Source: an uncultured Lachnospiraceae bacterium
Lineage (GTDB): Bacteria; Bacillota; Clostridia; Lachnospirales; Lachnospiraceae
DNA length: 11,164 nucleotides
Assembly: GCA_905236615.1 (NCBI GenBank)
Contig: CAJORC010000139.1
Location: 1 to 11,164 of the forward strand
Reading direction: 5' to 3'
In this document: piece by piece, positions 1 to 7,902 of the stretch
How the letters are laid out: each line of letters begins with the position of its first letter
Numbering within the stretch: position 1 is the first letter of the stretch
The notes under the pieces: generated by a model
What the model saw: only the letters and a program-made list of their open reading frames with translations
The model's database searches: none
What the model was told of the DNA's origin: nothing
Program-made: the position numbers and the translations under genes

Positions 1-903
1 GCAGACGAAAATGAAGAGTCTGAGGCCCGGGGTCTTCAACTCGGTGCAATGGATTTCATAAAAAAACCTTTTGTGCCCGAAGTCCTTACGGTTGCCGTAG
101 GTCTCTTAAAGGGTACATTGATAAAAATCGATACCGCAGGCGGCGGTGAAGAAGCACTCGCACTTACGGAGATCAATAAATATGACCTGATACTTATGGA
201 TCAGCGAATGCCGAAAATGGATGGTACGGAAGCATTACATCTTATCCGTAAGCAGGCTTATGGCATGAATTTTGATACTCCCGTTATCTGCCTGACCGCA
301 GATGCCGTGATTGGTGCTAAAGAACGCTATATCTCAGAAGGCTTCACAGACTATCTTACGAAACCCATTGACAGCAGTTCGCTTGAAAATATGCTGAGGA
401 AATATCTTCCCTCTGAAAAGATAAAGCCGATATATCCGGCAGAAAAGAAAGTTAAACCAAAGACGGATAAAACTGCTCCCAAAAAAGAGGATAAATACAG
501 TGTTCTTCGTGAAGCAGATATCAATCCCGAATTCGGACTTCAGCTCTTCATGAACGACGACAACCTTTATGGTTCTATTTTGGAGGAATTTATCAAGGGT
601 TCTGACAAAAAGATCCGCGATATAAATAATTATCTGGAAGCAGAGGACTGGAACAATTACGGAATTTTAGTACATTCCTTAAAGAGTTCTTCTAAAATGG
701 TCGGTGCCGAAAAATTGTCGAATAAGGCTTTGAAACTGGAAAAGGCAGCCAACGAAAATGATCTTTCTTTCATTAAGAGCAATCATTCACAGATGATGAA
801 GCAATATGAAGCTGTTTTAGCTGCGATCCGTAAGCTTTTCCCTGATGCGGAGGTCAGTGGTTCGGACAGCGGCGATGAGATAATGGAGTTTATGCCCAAA
901 TGA
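1..903 (+). CDS. Multi-domain two-component signalling protein, C-terminal part (REC remnant - REC - HPt), 5' partial
   Basis: The frame is open from base 1, so the ATG at 49 is internal and the true start lies upstream. Numbering from that ATG, the preceding 16 codons plus residues 1-12 read as the end of a receiver domain (GLQLGA then DFIKKPF, with the conserved Lys-Pro). A second receiver follows at about 13-120, with phospho-acceptor Asp51 (LILMDQRMP), Thr83 and Lys105 (LTKPI). Residues 121-150 form a Lys/Pro-rich linker. An HPt domain covers about 160-265, with the phosphotransfer His209 in HSLKSSSKMVGA. No membrane segment is visible. By family knowledge such proteins relay phosphate Asp-His in hybrid histidine kinase phosphorelays; a kinase core, if any, is off-window. 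The oddity is that the second receiver lacks its first strand and acidic Asp pair (see findings). It ends at TGA and converges on the RNase G gene across a shared terminator. The signal sensed is unknown. Confidence 0.85.
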   Translation, partial: ADENEESEARGLQLGAMDFIKKPFVPEVLTVAVGLLKGTLIKIDTAGGGEEALALTEINKYDLILMDQRMPKMDGTEALHLIRKQAYGMNFDTPVICLTADAVIGAKERYISEGFTDYLTKPIDSSSLENMLRKYLPSEKIKPIYPAEKKVKPKTDKTAPKKEDKYSVLREADINPEFGLQLFMNDDNLYGSILEEFIKGSDKKIRDINNYLEAEDWNNYGILVHSLKSSSKMVGAEKLSNKALKLEKAANENDLSFIKSNHSQMMKQYEAVLAAIRKLFPDAEVSGSDSGDEIMEFMPK

Positions 904-904
904 T

Positions 905-945
905 AAAAACCGGAGTTTGTTTATTGTACATACTCCGGTTTTTTT
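905..945. terminator. Bidirectional intrinsic terminator between convergent genes
   Basis: A 7-bp G/C-rich stem (CCGGAGT at 910-916 with ACTCCGG at 932-938) encloses a 15-nt loop. An A-run at 905-909 lies on the left and a T-run at 939-945 on the right, and these can extend the stem. On the plus strand it ends the signalling gene two bases after its stop codon. On the minus strand the same hairpin is followed by a U-run and ends the long his-to-RNase G transcript. The RNase G stop codon (921-923) sits in the loop, so one element serves both directions. Confidence 0.9.
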
Positions 946-2111
946 ATCTGTTCATAAAGAGATTTCTGTATCTTCTCTCTTGTAAGCTCCGCAAGCCCAA
1001 GTGGAGTAAGATCGATAAAGCGGCTTTCTATCCTGTCTTTTTTAAGGACTTTTTTCAGTTCTGAGATCAGTTCTGACTGATATTCTTTACTGCTCATATT
1101 TATAAAATCAATGATTATGATACCTGAAATATTTCTCAGTCTGAGCTGCCGGGCTGTCTCACAGACCGCCTCAAGATTTGTTTCAAATATGAGCTTCTGC
1201 TTATTTTTTCCCTTGATGTTTTTTCCGCTGTTGACATCAATTACCGTCAGTGCCTCTGTCGGTTCGATCACAAGGAAGCCGCCCGATCTGAGCCATACCT
1301 TCTTCTGCAATGCTTCCTGTATAACCGTTTCAAGGCTGTAAAGCTTTAACAGTGAAAGCATCTCGTCTTTATAAAGCGCAGTGACTCCCGTCAGCTCTTC
1401 CCGGTCGGAAAAATAGTCCAGACATTTCTGATATATTTCCGGAATGTCCGTTACTATCCTCTCCGTCTCTCCTGCCGCATCCCTTATTCTTCTGAAATAA
1501 GCATCTTCTTCCATATAGAGGCAGGAATACACAGTCCTCTTATCGGCATAATCTTCTATATCCGACAGTTTTCCGGCAAGATCTTTAAGTTCCTTTTTCA
1601 GCTCTTCCTCGTCTGCTCCGGCTGCTGCCGTACGAACAACAAGTCCGTAACCTTTATTGGCAAAGAAATCTCTTAAAAAGTCATCTTCTTCAATAAAAGT
1701 CTTAAAGCTTTCCTTTAAGCTCCTGCGAATTTCATCATCGGTTATCTTTTTTGATATACCGGTTCCCGGACGGCCTTTTGCTATCGCAAGATAATGTCCG
1801 CCCAGCGAAATATCTTCCGTCAGGCGGATCTCCTTTGACTTTATGGCCTCTTTTTCAATCTGAACCGCGATCTCCGCCCCGACCTTGAACTTATCTGGAT
1901 TCTTCATCGGAAGATATCCTTTTACGTCAGGCCCGATATTCACGAATGCGGCATTCAGATTTTTCAGGATACTGTCTACCCGTCCGATATAGATGCTTCC
2001 AACCGAAAACTCGCTTTTTTCAGCAAATATCAGTTCAACAGGAACATCATCCTCATAGACAGCACATAAATGCTTATTTTTATATTCCGTAATTACATAT
2101 TTGTTTTTCAA
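921..2111 (-). CDS. rng: Ribonuclease E/G family protein (RNase G-like, short form)
   Basis: RNase E/G enzymes are cytoplasmic endonucleases for single-stranded RNA, acting in rRNA/tRNA maturation and mRNA decay. Visible here are an S1-like N-terminal region (about 36-100; YIGRVDSILKNLNAAFVNIG resembles the family S1 segment) and a catalytic core with DVNSGK (Asp292, Asn294) and IDFINM (Asp335). These match the metal-binding Asp/Asn/Asp triad of E. coli RNase E. The tail LTPLGLAELTREK is also typical. The protein is 396 aa and stops about 20 residues after LTREK, without the CPxC zinc-link expected there. The start is TTG at 2109-2111, chosen because the reading matches the family N terminus, GGAG lies 7 nt upstream (2119-2122) and it overlaps the stop of the DUF2344 gene by 4 nt (TTGA), which suggests translational coupling. 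It is the last gene of the minus-strand block. Confidence 0.88.
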   Translation of the reverse strand: MKNKYVITEYKNKHLCAVYEDDVPVELIFAEKSEFSVGSIYIGRVDSILKNLNAAFVNIGPDVKGYLPMKNPDKFKVGAEIAVQIEKEAIKSKEIRLTEDISLGGHYLAIAKGRPGTGISKKITDDEIRRSLKESFKTFIEEDDFLRDFFANKGYGLVVRTAAAGADEEELKKELKDLAGKLSDIEDYADKRTVYSCLYMEEDAYFRRIRDAAGETERIVTDIPEIYQKCLDYFSDREELTGVTALYKDEMLSLLKLYSLETVIQEALQKKVWLRSGGFLVIEPTEALTVIDVNSGKNIKGKNKQKLIFETNLEAVCETARQLRLRNISGIIIIDFINMSSKEYQSELISELKKVLKKDRIESRFIDLTPLGLAELTREKIQKSLYEQIKKPEYVQ

Positions 2112-2809
2112 AAATGTTCTCCAGCCTCGATCAAGGCCTTACCCTTTTCATCAAAAAGATCAAGCCTCGTGATCAGAATATCTTCATCCTCAAAATTATC
2201 AAAGCCGTTCATGGAAAAGAGTTCGGAAACCACAAGAACCGGCTTGATGTTGCTGCCGCTTCCGGCACAAAGTCTCATGAATATCCTATTATTTTCCCTG
2301 AGTTCTATCTTATAGACAAATTCTTTTAGGTTGATCTCTCTCGATCCCTTCTTAGTCTTCTTTTCGATTACTATTTCAGACAAAGAATTAAATTTGTCTA
2401 TTGCCGCCGCGATATCAAAGGGAACTTCCTTTTCCTCCCTGAAAGCGACGATATACTCGGCAATAGCAACAGTTGCCATTGCATTACCGCATTTTTCGGG
2501 AAGCCTGACCACATCGATGATCTTCATTCCCTCAGCCTGACTTGAATTTAAGAGTTCTATCGTTTCTTTTGAACTCGTTATGCTCTTAACCTCGATGTCC
2601 ATATACTCGCCTTCACTCTCAAGTCCGACTCCGAGCGGCTGTGCGAAGGACATTATCTGATGCGGTGAAAATCCGGCAGAATAAGCTATATCAAGTCCGG
2701 TTCTTCTTATAACCTTCTGAAAATAACGCATGCAGTCGAGATGTCCGATATATTTCATCATTCCATGCTTTGAAAATTTAACCCTAAGTTTAATATTATC
2801 GCTGCTCAA
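2108..2809 (-). CDS. DUF2344 / TIGR03936-family protein, partner of the radical SAM protein
   Basis: Recognised by the family N terminus KLRVKFSKHGMMKYIGHLD, followed by a Phe-Ser-Pro-His motif in AGFSPHQIMSFAQPLGVGLESEGEYMDIEV. The biochemical role is not established. The family is known to lie next to, or fused to the C terminus of, TIGR03960 radical SAM proteins, often with RNase G, as here. I place the start at TTG 2807-2809, giving 233 aa. A strong AGGAGG (2818-2823) lies 8 nt upstream, and the protein then begins just before the conserved KLRVKFSK. An in-frame GTG at 2837-2839 would add 10 residues but has no ribosome-binding site. The start overlaps the radical SAM gene by 14 nt, so the ribosome-binding site lies in that gene's last codons. 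No transmembrane segment or obvious metal motif is seen. Confidence 0.85.
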   Translation of the reverse strand: MSSDNIKLRVKFSKHGMMKYIGHLDCMRYFQKVIRRTGLDIAYSAGFSPHQIMSFAQPLGVGLESEGEYMDIEVKSITSSKETIELLNSSQAEGMKIIDVVRLPEKCGNAMATVAIAEYIVAFREEKEVPFDIAAAIDKFNSLSEIVIEKKTKKGSREINLKEFVYKIELRENNRIFMRLCAGSGSNIKPVLVVSELFSMNGFDNFEDEDILITRLDLFDEKGKALIEAGEHF

Positions 2810-4664
2810 AGCAAACACCTCCTCCGAATTTTGCCGCACCGCAACCGGAGCATTTCTGTCTGCAGTTAGGTGTCACTCTTTCGGCTTTTGCCTCAAGCCA
2901 CTGATTTTTAAGGAAGTTCTTGGTAACTCCGATATCTATGAAATCCCATGGGAATATCTCATCAAGAGACCTTTCCCTCTGCGTATAGAAAGGTACATCA
3001 ACTCCGCACTCTTCTATCGCTTCATTCCATTTATCAATATCAAAGCACTCCGACCATGAATCATAGAGACAGCCTTTTTCATAGGCTGTCTTCAGAAGCT
3101 TCGACAGTTTCCTGTCTCCTCTCGCAAACAGACCTTCAAGCTCACTTAAGTTATTCTCATGGTACTGGAATTTAAGTGACTTTCTGTTTATCTGATTCTT
3201 GAACTCATCTCCCAGCAGATGCGCTTTTCTCAAAAATTCATCTGCCGTATTCATTGCCGCCCACTGGAATGGCGTAAAAGGCTTCGGTATAAAGAAAGAC
3301 GCCGAGGAAGTGACCATTACCCTGATACCTTTTCTCTCCTCTTTCGGAACTGTCTCAAAGTAATTTGCAGCTACCTTATTCGCAAGCTCGGCTATTGCCC
3401 TTACGTCATCATCGGTTTCCGTGGGAAGTCCCAGCATGAAATAGAGCTTTACTTTGTTCCATCCGCCTCTGAATGCCTCTGCAGAACCGCGCATGATGTC
3501 TTCTTCCGTAATACCCTTATTTATAACGTCTCTGAGTCTCTGTGAACCTGCTTCTGAAGCAAAGGTCAGAGAACCTTTCTTGACATCCTGTACCCTGCTC
3601 ATGATATCAAGTGCAAAGGAGTCGATCCTGAGCGACGGCAGGGAAATATTTATATACTTGTCCCTGTAATTATCAATAAGCCAGAGAACAAGCTCACCTA
3701 AATGCGAATAGTCGGAAGAAGACAGAGAGCTCAATGTGATCTCATCCTGTCCCGTACTGTCGAGGATGGCTCTTGCCTTCGCCTTGAGGAATTCAAGGCT
3801 TCTCTCTCTCACAGGTCTGTAGATCTGTCCAGCCTGACAGAAACGGCAGCCTCTTATACAGCCGCGCATTATCTCCAGAACGGCCCTGTCCTGCGTAACT
3901 TTTATAAAAGGCACGATAGGCTTTTCCGGATAGGAAACCTCGTCCAGATTCATAACTATCTGTTTGCCGATAGTTTCGGGAACATCGTCCGTATTTGCCT
4001 TAAATGATCTTATCGTACCGTCTTCGTTGTATTCCACGTCATAAAAACGAGGCACATAAATGCCCGGAATATTTGCGGCTTTTTTCAGGAAACCGCTTCT
4101 GCCCGTTCCGTTCTTTTTACACTCTTTATAAAGGTCAAAAAGTGCATCGTAAGATATCTCACCTTCACCAATATAGAACATGTCAAAGAATTCCGCTATT
4201 GGTTCGGGATTATAAGTGCAGGGGCCGCCTCCGATGACCAGCGGATCATCTTCCGTCCGCTCTGTCGCCGTTATTGCTATACCTGACAGATCGAGTATCT
4301 GCAGTATATTTGTATAACACATCTCGTATTGCAGAGTTATCCCCAAAAAGTCGAACTCTTTTACAGGGTTCTGCGATTCAAGCGCAAAAAGCGGGATATG
4401 ACGCTCACGCATAAGTTTATCCAGATCAAGCCATGGAGAATAAACCCTTTCACACCAAACGTCTTCCCGCTTGTTAAACATATCATATAGTATCTGTATT
4501 CCCAAATGGGACATCCCGATCTCGTAGACATCCGGGAAGCACATGGCAAAGCGGATGTCTACATCGTCTTTATCTTTAAATACTGCATTGATCTCATTAC
4601 CGATATATCTTTCCGGCTTTTCGATCTTCAAAAGCAGTTCATCTTTCAAAGCTGTTTTTTTCAT
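2796..4664 (-). CDS. Radical SAM protein, TIGR03960 family (B12-binding-like N-terminal region)
   Basis: The 622-aa protein carries the radical SAM 4Fe-4S signature CIRGCRFC (Cys269, Cys273, Cys276), preceded by a region at about 35-250 resembling the Rossmann-like B12-binding domains of many radical SAM enzymes (CFPDVYEIGMSHLG near 42-55, VIGGGPCTYNPEP near 143-155, YIGEGE near 164-169). The core continues with GSLTFASEAGSQRLRDVINKG and KLYFMLGLPTETDDD, typical of the barrel. The C terminus has four cysteines (601, 605, 608, 618), the first three again spaced CxxxCxxC. Family members are annotated as B12-binding domain/radical SAM proteins of unknown substrate, and genomic pairing with DUF2344 is the main functional hint. 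The start is ATG at 4662-4664, 15 nt after hisIE, with only a weak ribosome-binding site (GTGAG), so it is probably expressed by read-through from the his genes. Function is unassigned. Confidence 0.88.
   Translation of the reverse strand: MKKTALKDELLLKIEKPERYIGNEINAVFKDKDDVDIRFAMCFPDVYEIGMSHLGIQILYDMFNKREDVWCERVYSPWLDLDKLMRERHIPLFALESQNPVKEFDFLGITLQYEMCYTNILQILDLSGIAITATERTEDDPLVIGGGPCTYNPEPIAEFFDMFYIGEGEISYDALFDLYKECKKNGTGRSGFLKKAANIPGIYVPRFYDVEYNEDGTIRSFKANTDDVPETIGKQIVMNLDEVSYPEKPIVPFIKVTQDRAVLEIMRGCIRGCRFCQAGQIYRPVRERSLEFLKAKARAILDSTGQDEITLSSLSSSDYSHLGELVLWLIDNYRDKYINISLPSLRIDSFALDIMSRVQDVKKGSLTFASEAGSQRLRDVINKGITEEDIMRGSAEAFRGGWNKVKLYFMLGLPTETDDDVRAIAELANKVAANYFETVPKEERKGIRVMVTSSASFFIPKPFTPFQWAAMNTADEFLRKAHLLGDEFKNQINRKSLKFQYHENNLSELEGLFARGDRKLSKLLKTAYEKGCLYDSWSECFDIDKWNEAIEECGVDVPFYTQRERSLDEIFPWDFIDIGVTKNFLKNQWLEAKAERVTPNCRQKCSGCGAAKFGGGVCFEQR
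2818..2823 (-). promoter_or_regulatory. Ribosome-binding site that fixes the DUF2344 TTG start
   Basis: AGGAGG, within a longer GGAGGAGGTG match to the 16S rRNA tail (complement of 2816-2825), lies 8 nt before TTG 2809 and inside the radical SAM gene. It supports this start over the in-frame GTG at 2839. Confidence 0.85.
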
Positions 4665-4679
4665 AAAATCTAAATCTCA

Positions 4680-5996
4680 CTATCTGTGGGCGATCTCCTT
4701 GGATACATCTTCCCATGTCACGCCCTTTTCACTCATCAAAATCATGGCATTATAAAGCCAGTCTGCCATGCTGTACTTAATTTCCTCCGGATCCGGATTC
4801 TTGGCTGCAACAATTATCTCGGTACACTCCTCACCCAGCTTCTTTAAGAGCTTGTCAATACCCTTGTCAAACATATAATTTGTATAAGAGTCACTTCCGG
4901 GTGCTTCGCTCGACTCACATATCTTCCTGTAGACGGTGTTAAAGACTTCCATAGGATTTGACCTGTCAAATTCCTTTGAAACCATCTCATTAAAGAAACA
5001 TGATCTCGCGCCTGTATGACACGCTACCCCGACCTGATATACCTTTGCAAGTATTGTATCATTGTCACAGTCCGCAGTCAGGCTCTTTACATACTGATAA
5101 TGTCCCGATGTGTCGCCTTTTACCCAGAGCTCATTTCTGCTTCTGCTCCAGTAGGTCATGATTCCGCTCTGTATCGTTGCATTATAAGCCATCTCATTCA
5201 TATACGCAAGCATAAGGACTTCGTTATTCTTATAATCCTGAACGATGACCGGTACCATGCCGTCGGAATTGAGCTTGAAATCACTCCAGCTGAGTTTACT
5301 CTCAAAAGAATTTACCGAGACTCCGAGCCCCTTGCACTGGCGCTTGAAATTCATGAACTCTTTGTAATTATAATTTAACTCACCGCCTGAGATTCCCGTT
5401 ATATCATAGCTTCTGAGCACAGCCGCAGCGTCATGGAAGGTCTTTTTGCTGAATACGGGAATAAGCCCCATATTTATGGGGTTGACGTTCCTTGTACAGT
5501 TCTTTGTAACCCATTCCGTGCAGACTTCAAGGTCAAAGCTTCCGATCAGGATTATCTCACTTACATAATTCTTTATCTGAATCGTACCTGCTTCAAGCTG
5601 TCCAACATTATCAACAGCTATCGCGATATGTTCACGTCCGAATCTTCTTCCTGCATCTTCCGTAAGTGCAGTATCTATTCTTCTTGTAAAATTCAGACAA
5701 GCCTTGTAACATCCGGCATAGATCATGCGCTTGATGTCTTCAAGTCTTCCTACATTACCCGAACCGATAACCGGAATATCAACGGTTCTGCATATATTTC
5801 TGATAACGCCTATATTTATCGCATGTGAATGCGAGTCTTCCGAAAGGTCAAAAACAATTATGCTGTCAGCGCCGTAATTGGCATAGTTCAATGCTAACTG
5901 TACAGGGTCGTCAGTTATCCGTTCATCTTTGTCCGGCCATTCCACAGCCTCTCCGTTTTTCAGGAATATACTGGGGACAATCTGTTTGTAATCCAT
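4680..5996 (-). CDS. hisIE: Phosphoribosyl-AMP cyclohydrolase / phosphoribosyl-ATP pyrophosphatase HisIE with N-terminal degenerate HisA/HisF-like barrel
   Basis: HisIE catalyses steps 2 and 3 of histidine synthesis: PR-ATP pyrophosphate release (HisE part) and opening of the PR-AMP adenine ring (HisI part). Three regions are visible in 438 aa. Residues 1-225 resemble the HisA/HisF (beta-alpha)8 barrel (DDPVQLALNYANYGADSIIVFD, IPVIGSGNVGRLEDIKRMIYAG, FGREHIAIAVDN). Residues 236-340 are HisI: WSRSR at 283-287, LWVKGDTSGHYQ, metal-binding DCDND (309-313) and Cys326/Cys333 in ACHTGARSC. Residues 347-438 are HisE, with EECTE at 389-393 and Asp412 in MADWLYN, as in MazG-like pyrophosphatases. The barrel has Phe11 where HisF has its first catalytic Asp, while Asp129 matches the second; HisF/HisA activity is therefore unlikely. 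The ATG follows GAGAGGA by 9 nt, and hisB ends 22 nt upstream. Annotation as plain hisF would be wrong. Confidence 0.9.
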   Translation of the reverse strand: MDYKQIVPSIFLKNGEAVEWPDKDERITDDPVQLALNYANYGADSIIVFDLSEDSHSHAINIGVIRNICRTVDIPVIGSGNVGRLEDIKRMIYAGCYKACLNFTRRIDTALTEDAGRRFGREHIAIAVDNVGQLEAGTIQIKNYVSEIILIGSFDLEVCTEWVTKNCTRNVNPINMGLIPVFSKKTFHDAAAVLRSYDITGISGGELNYNYKEFMNFKRQCKGLGVSVNSFESKLSWSDFKLNSDGMVPVIVQDYKNNEVLMLAYMNEMAYNATIQSGIMTYWSRSRNELWVKGDTSGHYQYVKSLTADCDNDTILAKVYQVGVACHTGARSCFFNEMVSKEFDRSNPMEVFNTVYRKICESSEAPGSDSYTNYMFDKGIDKLLKKLGEECTEIIVAAKNPDPEEIKYSMADWLYNAMILMSEKGVTWEDVSKEIAHR

Positions 5997-6018
5997 AAAA
6001 TAATATCCTCTCTGCGAG

Positions 6019-6606
6019 TTAAAGAGTGCCTTTTGTCGAAAGAACCCCCGTTATTCTCTCATCAAAAGAAACTGCCATATCAAGTGATTTTGCAAATGCT
6101 TTAAATGCTGCTTCCGCAAGATGATGATCATTTTCCCCTGCAAGTTTCTGAATATGAATGTTCATCATGGCACTGTAAGAAACAGCGTAGAAAAATTCAC
6201 GGAACAGGTCTGTATCCATTGCGCCGCATCTTTCATTCCTGAAATCCATTCTGAAATCAAGATAAGGTCTTCCTGAAAGGTCTATTGCCGAAAGAACCAG
6301 AGCGTCATCCATCGGAAGGATAAAATTTCCAAAGCGCTTTATGCCTTTCTTGTCTCCGACCGCTTCCGCGATCGCAGTTCCAAGAACAATTCCACAATCC
6401 TCTACCGTATGATGACAATCTACTTCTATATCACCTCTGCATTTAACTTCCAGATCAAAAAGGCCATGGCGTGCAAAACCGTCGAGCATATGGTCGAAAA
6501 ATGCAACGCCTGTATCTATATCAGACTTTCCGCTTCCATCTAACTCTAATTTTACACTAATGTCGGTTTCTTTGGTAGTCCTTTGCTTAAATACGCTCCT
6601 ACTCAT
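6019..6606 (-). CDS. hisB: Imidazoleglycerol-phosphate dehydratase
   Basis: This enzyme converts imidazoleglycerol phosphate to imidazoleacetol phosphate. It is a cytoplasmic, Mn-dependent, usually 24-meric enzyme. The two signature metal-binding motifs are present: HHTVED (residues 65-70) and HHLAEAAFKA (from 161). Also present are FFDHMLDGFARHG near 36-48 and the family C terminus STKGTL. It is the monofunctional dehydratase, without the histidinol-phosphatase domain of enterobacterial HisB. I start it at ATG 6604-6606, giving 195 aa, the usual family length. GAGG lies 7 nt upstream. A TTG two codons earlier (6610-6612) is possible but sits almost on top of that ribosome-binding site. The start overlaps the hisD stop by 8 nt, so translation is probably coupled. 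Confidence 0.95.
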   Translation of the reverse strand: MSRSVFKQRTTKETDISVKLELDGSGKSDIDTGVAFFDHMLDGFARHGLFDLEVKCRGDIEVDCHHTVEDCGIVLGTAIAEAVGDKKGIKRFGNFILPMDDALVLSAIDLSGRPYLDFRMDFRNERCGAMDTDLFREFFYAVSYSAMMNIHIQKLAGENDHHLAEAAFKAFAKSLDMAVSFDERITGVLSTKGTL

Positions 6607-7900
6607 TTTCAAACCTCACTGCTATTGAATTTGCATGGGCTGTAAGCCCTTCTGCCTTTGCAAAAGCCTCTATATCTTTATGAACTTTTTCAAGTGCTTC
6701 TCTCGAATATGAGATGACTGATGATTTTTTGATAAAGTCATCAACCGAGAGAGGCGAGAAAAATTTAGCCGTACCGTTTGTCGGAAGTACATGGTTCGGT
6801 CCTGCGAAATAATCTCCCAAAGGCTCCGATGAATAACTTCCAAGGAAGATAGCACCCGCATTTTTTACCTTTGTCATGGTCGACCATGGATCAGCCGTTA
6901 CAATTTCAAGATGCTCTGAAGCTATTTCGTTTACTACACCAACCGCTTCATCCATTGATTTTGCAACAAGTGCATATCCATAATTTTCAAGAGACTTCTC
7001 CATTATCTCTCTTCTGCTGAGTTTTTCAAGGAATTTGTCTATTTCCGCCGAAACTTCTTCTGCAAGTTTTTCGGAAGTAGTTACAAGAATGGAGGATGCC
7101 ATCTCATCATGCTCTGCCTGACTGAGAAGGTCTGCCGCAACAAATCTCGGATCTGCCGTCTCGTCCGCAAGTACCATGATCTCCGAAGGGCCGGCTATCG
7201 AGTCTATGCTGACATGTCCGTAAACCTCCCTTTTTGCCAGAGCGACGAAAATATTTCCGGGACCTACGATCTTATCAGCCTTTCTGATGCTGTCCGTACC
7301 GAATGCAAGAGCTGCTATTGCCTGGGCACCGCCTGTCTTGTAGATTTCCTTTATTCCTAAAAGATGGGCTGCCGCAAGAACGTTTGCATTGACTTTTCCA
7401 TCTTTGCCGCACGGTGTTGTCATCACGATCTCGGGAACGCCTGCAACGATTGCCGGAACAACATTCATAAGAACAGAAGAAGGGTAAACTGCCTTTCCGC
7501 CGGGAACATAAACCCCGACTCTTGCGATCGGAGTGATCCTCTGACCTAAGATACTTCCGTCTTCCCTTGTCGAGAAAAAGCTCTGCCTTACCTGCTTCTC
7601 ATGAAAAGCCCTGATATTTTCCATCGAGCGTTTCATTACAGCTAAAAGGTCATCACCGACTTCTGTTAATGCCTCATTTATCTCTGCATCGCTTACCCTG
7701 AAACTGCTTTTATCAAGCGTTACTCCGTCAAATTTCGCAGCATACTCAAAAATGGCCTGATCACCGTTTTCCCTGACATTTGCTATTATCTCACGAACGG
7801 TATTCTCGTGTTCCCTGTAACTTGAAGGGCTTCTCTTCAGCATATTTTCAAGGATATTTGTCTTTATTTCGTCATTAAGTTCAAGTATTTTTATTCCCAT
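6599..7900 (-). CDS. hisD: Histidinol dehydrogenase
   Basis: HisD carries out the last two NAD-dependent oxidations, L-histidinol to histidinal to histidine, as a Zn-dependent homodimer. The 433-aa length is normal for the family. All expected functional residues can be read: zinc ligands Gln261 and His264 (SQAEHDE), Asp363 (GDYFAGPNH) and His422 (GLTAHANSIAVR), and the catalytic pair Glu329-His330 (ASEHLEI). The stretch SIDSIAGPSEIMVLADE at 231-247 is also characteristic. The ATG at 7898-7900 begins 2 nt after the hisG stop, with GGTAGG 6 nt before it lying in the hisG 3' end. This arrangement indicates co-translation with hisG. Confidence 0.97.
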   Translation of the reverse strand: MGIKILELNDEIKTNILENMLKRSPSSYREHENTVREIIANVRENGDQAIFEYAAKFDGVTLDKSSFRVSDAEINEALTEVGDDLLAVMKRSMENIRAFHEKQVRQSFFSTREDGSILGQRITPIARVGVYVPGGKAVYPSSVLMNVVPAIVAGVPEIVMTTPCGKDGKVNANVLAAAHLLGIKEIYKTGGAQAIAALAFGTDSIRKADKIVGPGNIFVALAKREVYGHVSIDSIAGPSEIMVLADETADPRFVAADLLSQAEHDEMASSILVTTSEKLAEEVSAEIDKFLEKLSRREIMEKSLENYGYALVAKSMDEAVGVVNEIASEHLEIVTADPWSTMTKVKNAGAIFLGSYSSEPLGDYFAGPNHVLPTNGTAKFFSPLSVDDFIKKSSVISYSREALEKVHKDIEAFAKAEGLTAHANSIAVRFENE

Positions 7901-7902
7901 GC

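Noticed and set aside
2810..2839. N-terminal extension of the DUF2344 protein from the GTG at 2839
   Set aside because: No ribosome-binding site precedes the GTG, while a full AGGAGG stands 8 nt before the TTG at 2809, which also fits the family N terminus.
4680..5996. Functional HisF or HisA fused to HisIE
   Set aside because: The first catalytic Asp is Phe and the phosphate-binding loops are degenerate, so only the fold is supported.
6607..6612. hisB start at TTG 6612
   Set aside because: The GAGG site is only 1 nt from it; the ATG at 6606 has 7 nt spacing and gives the usual length.
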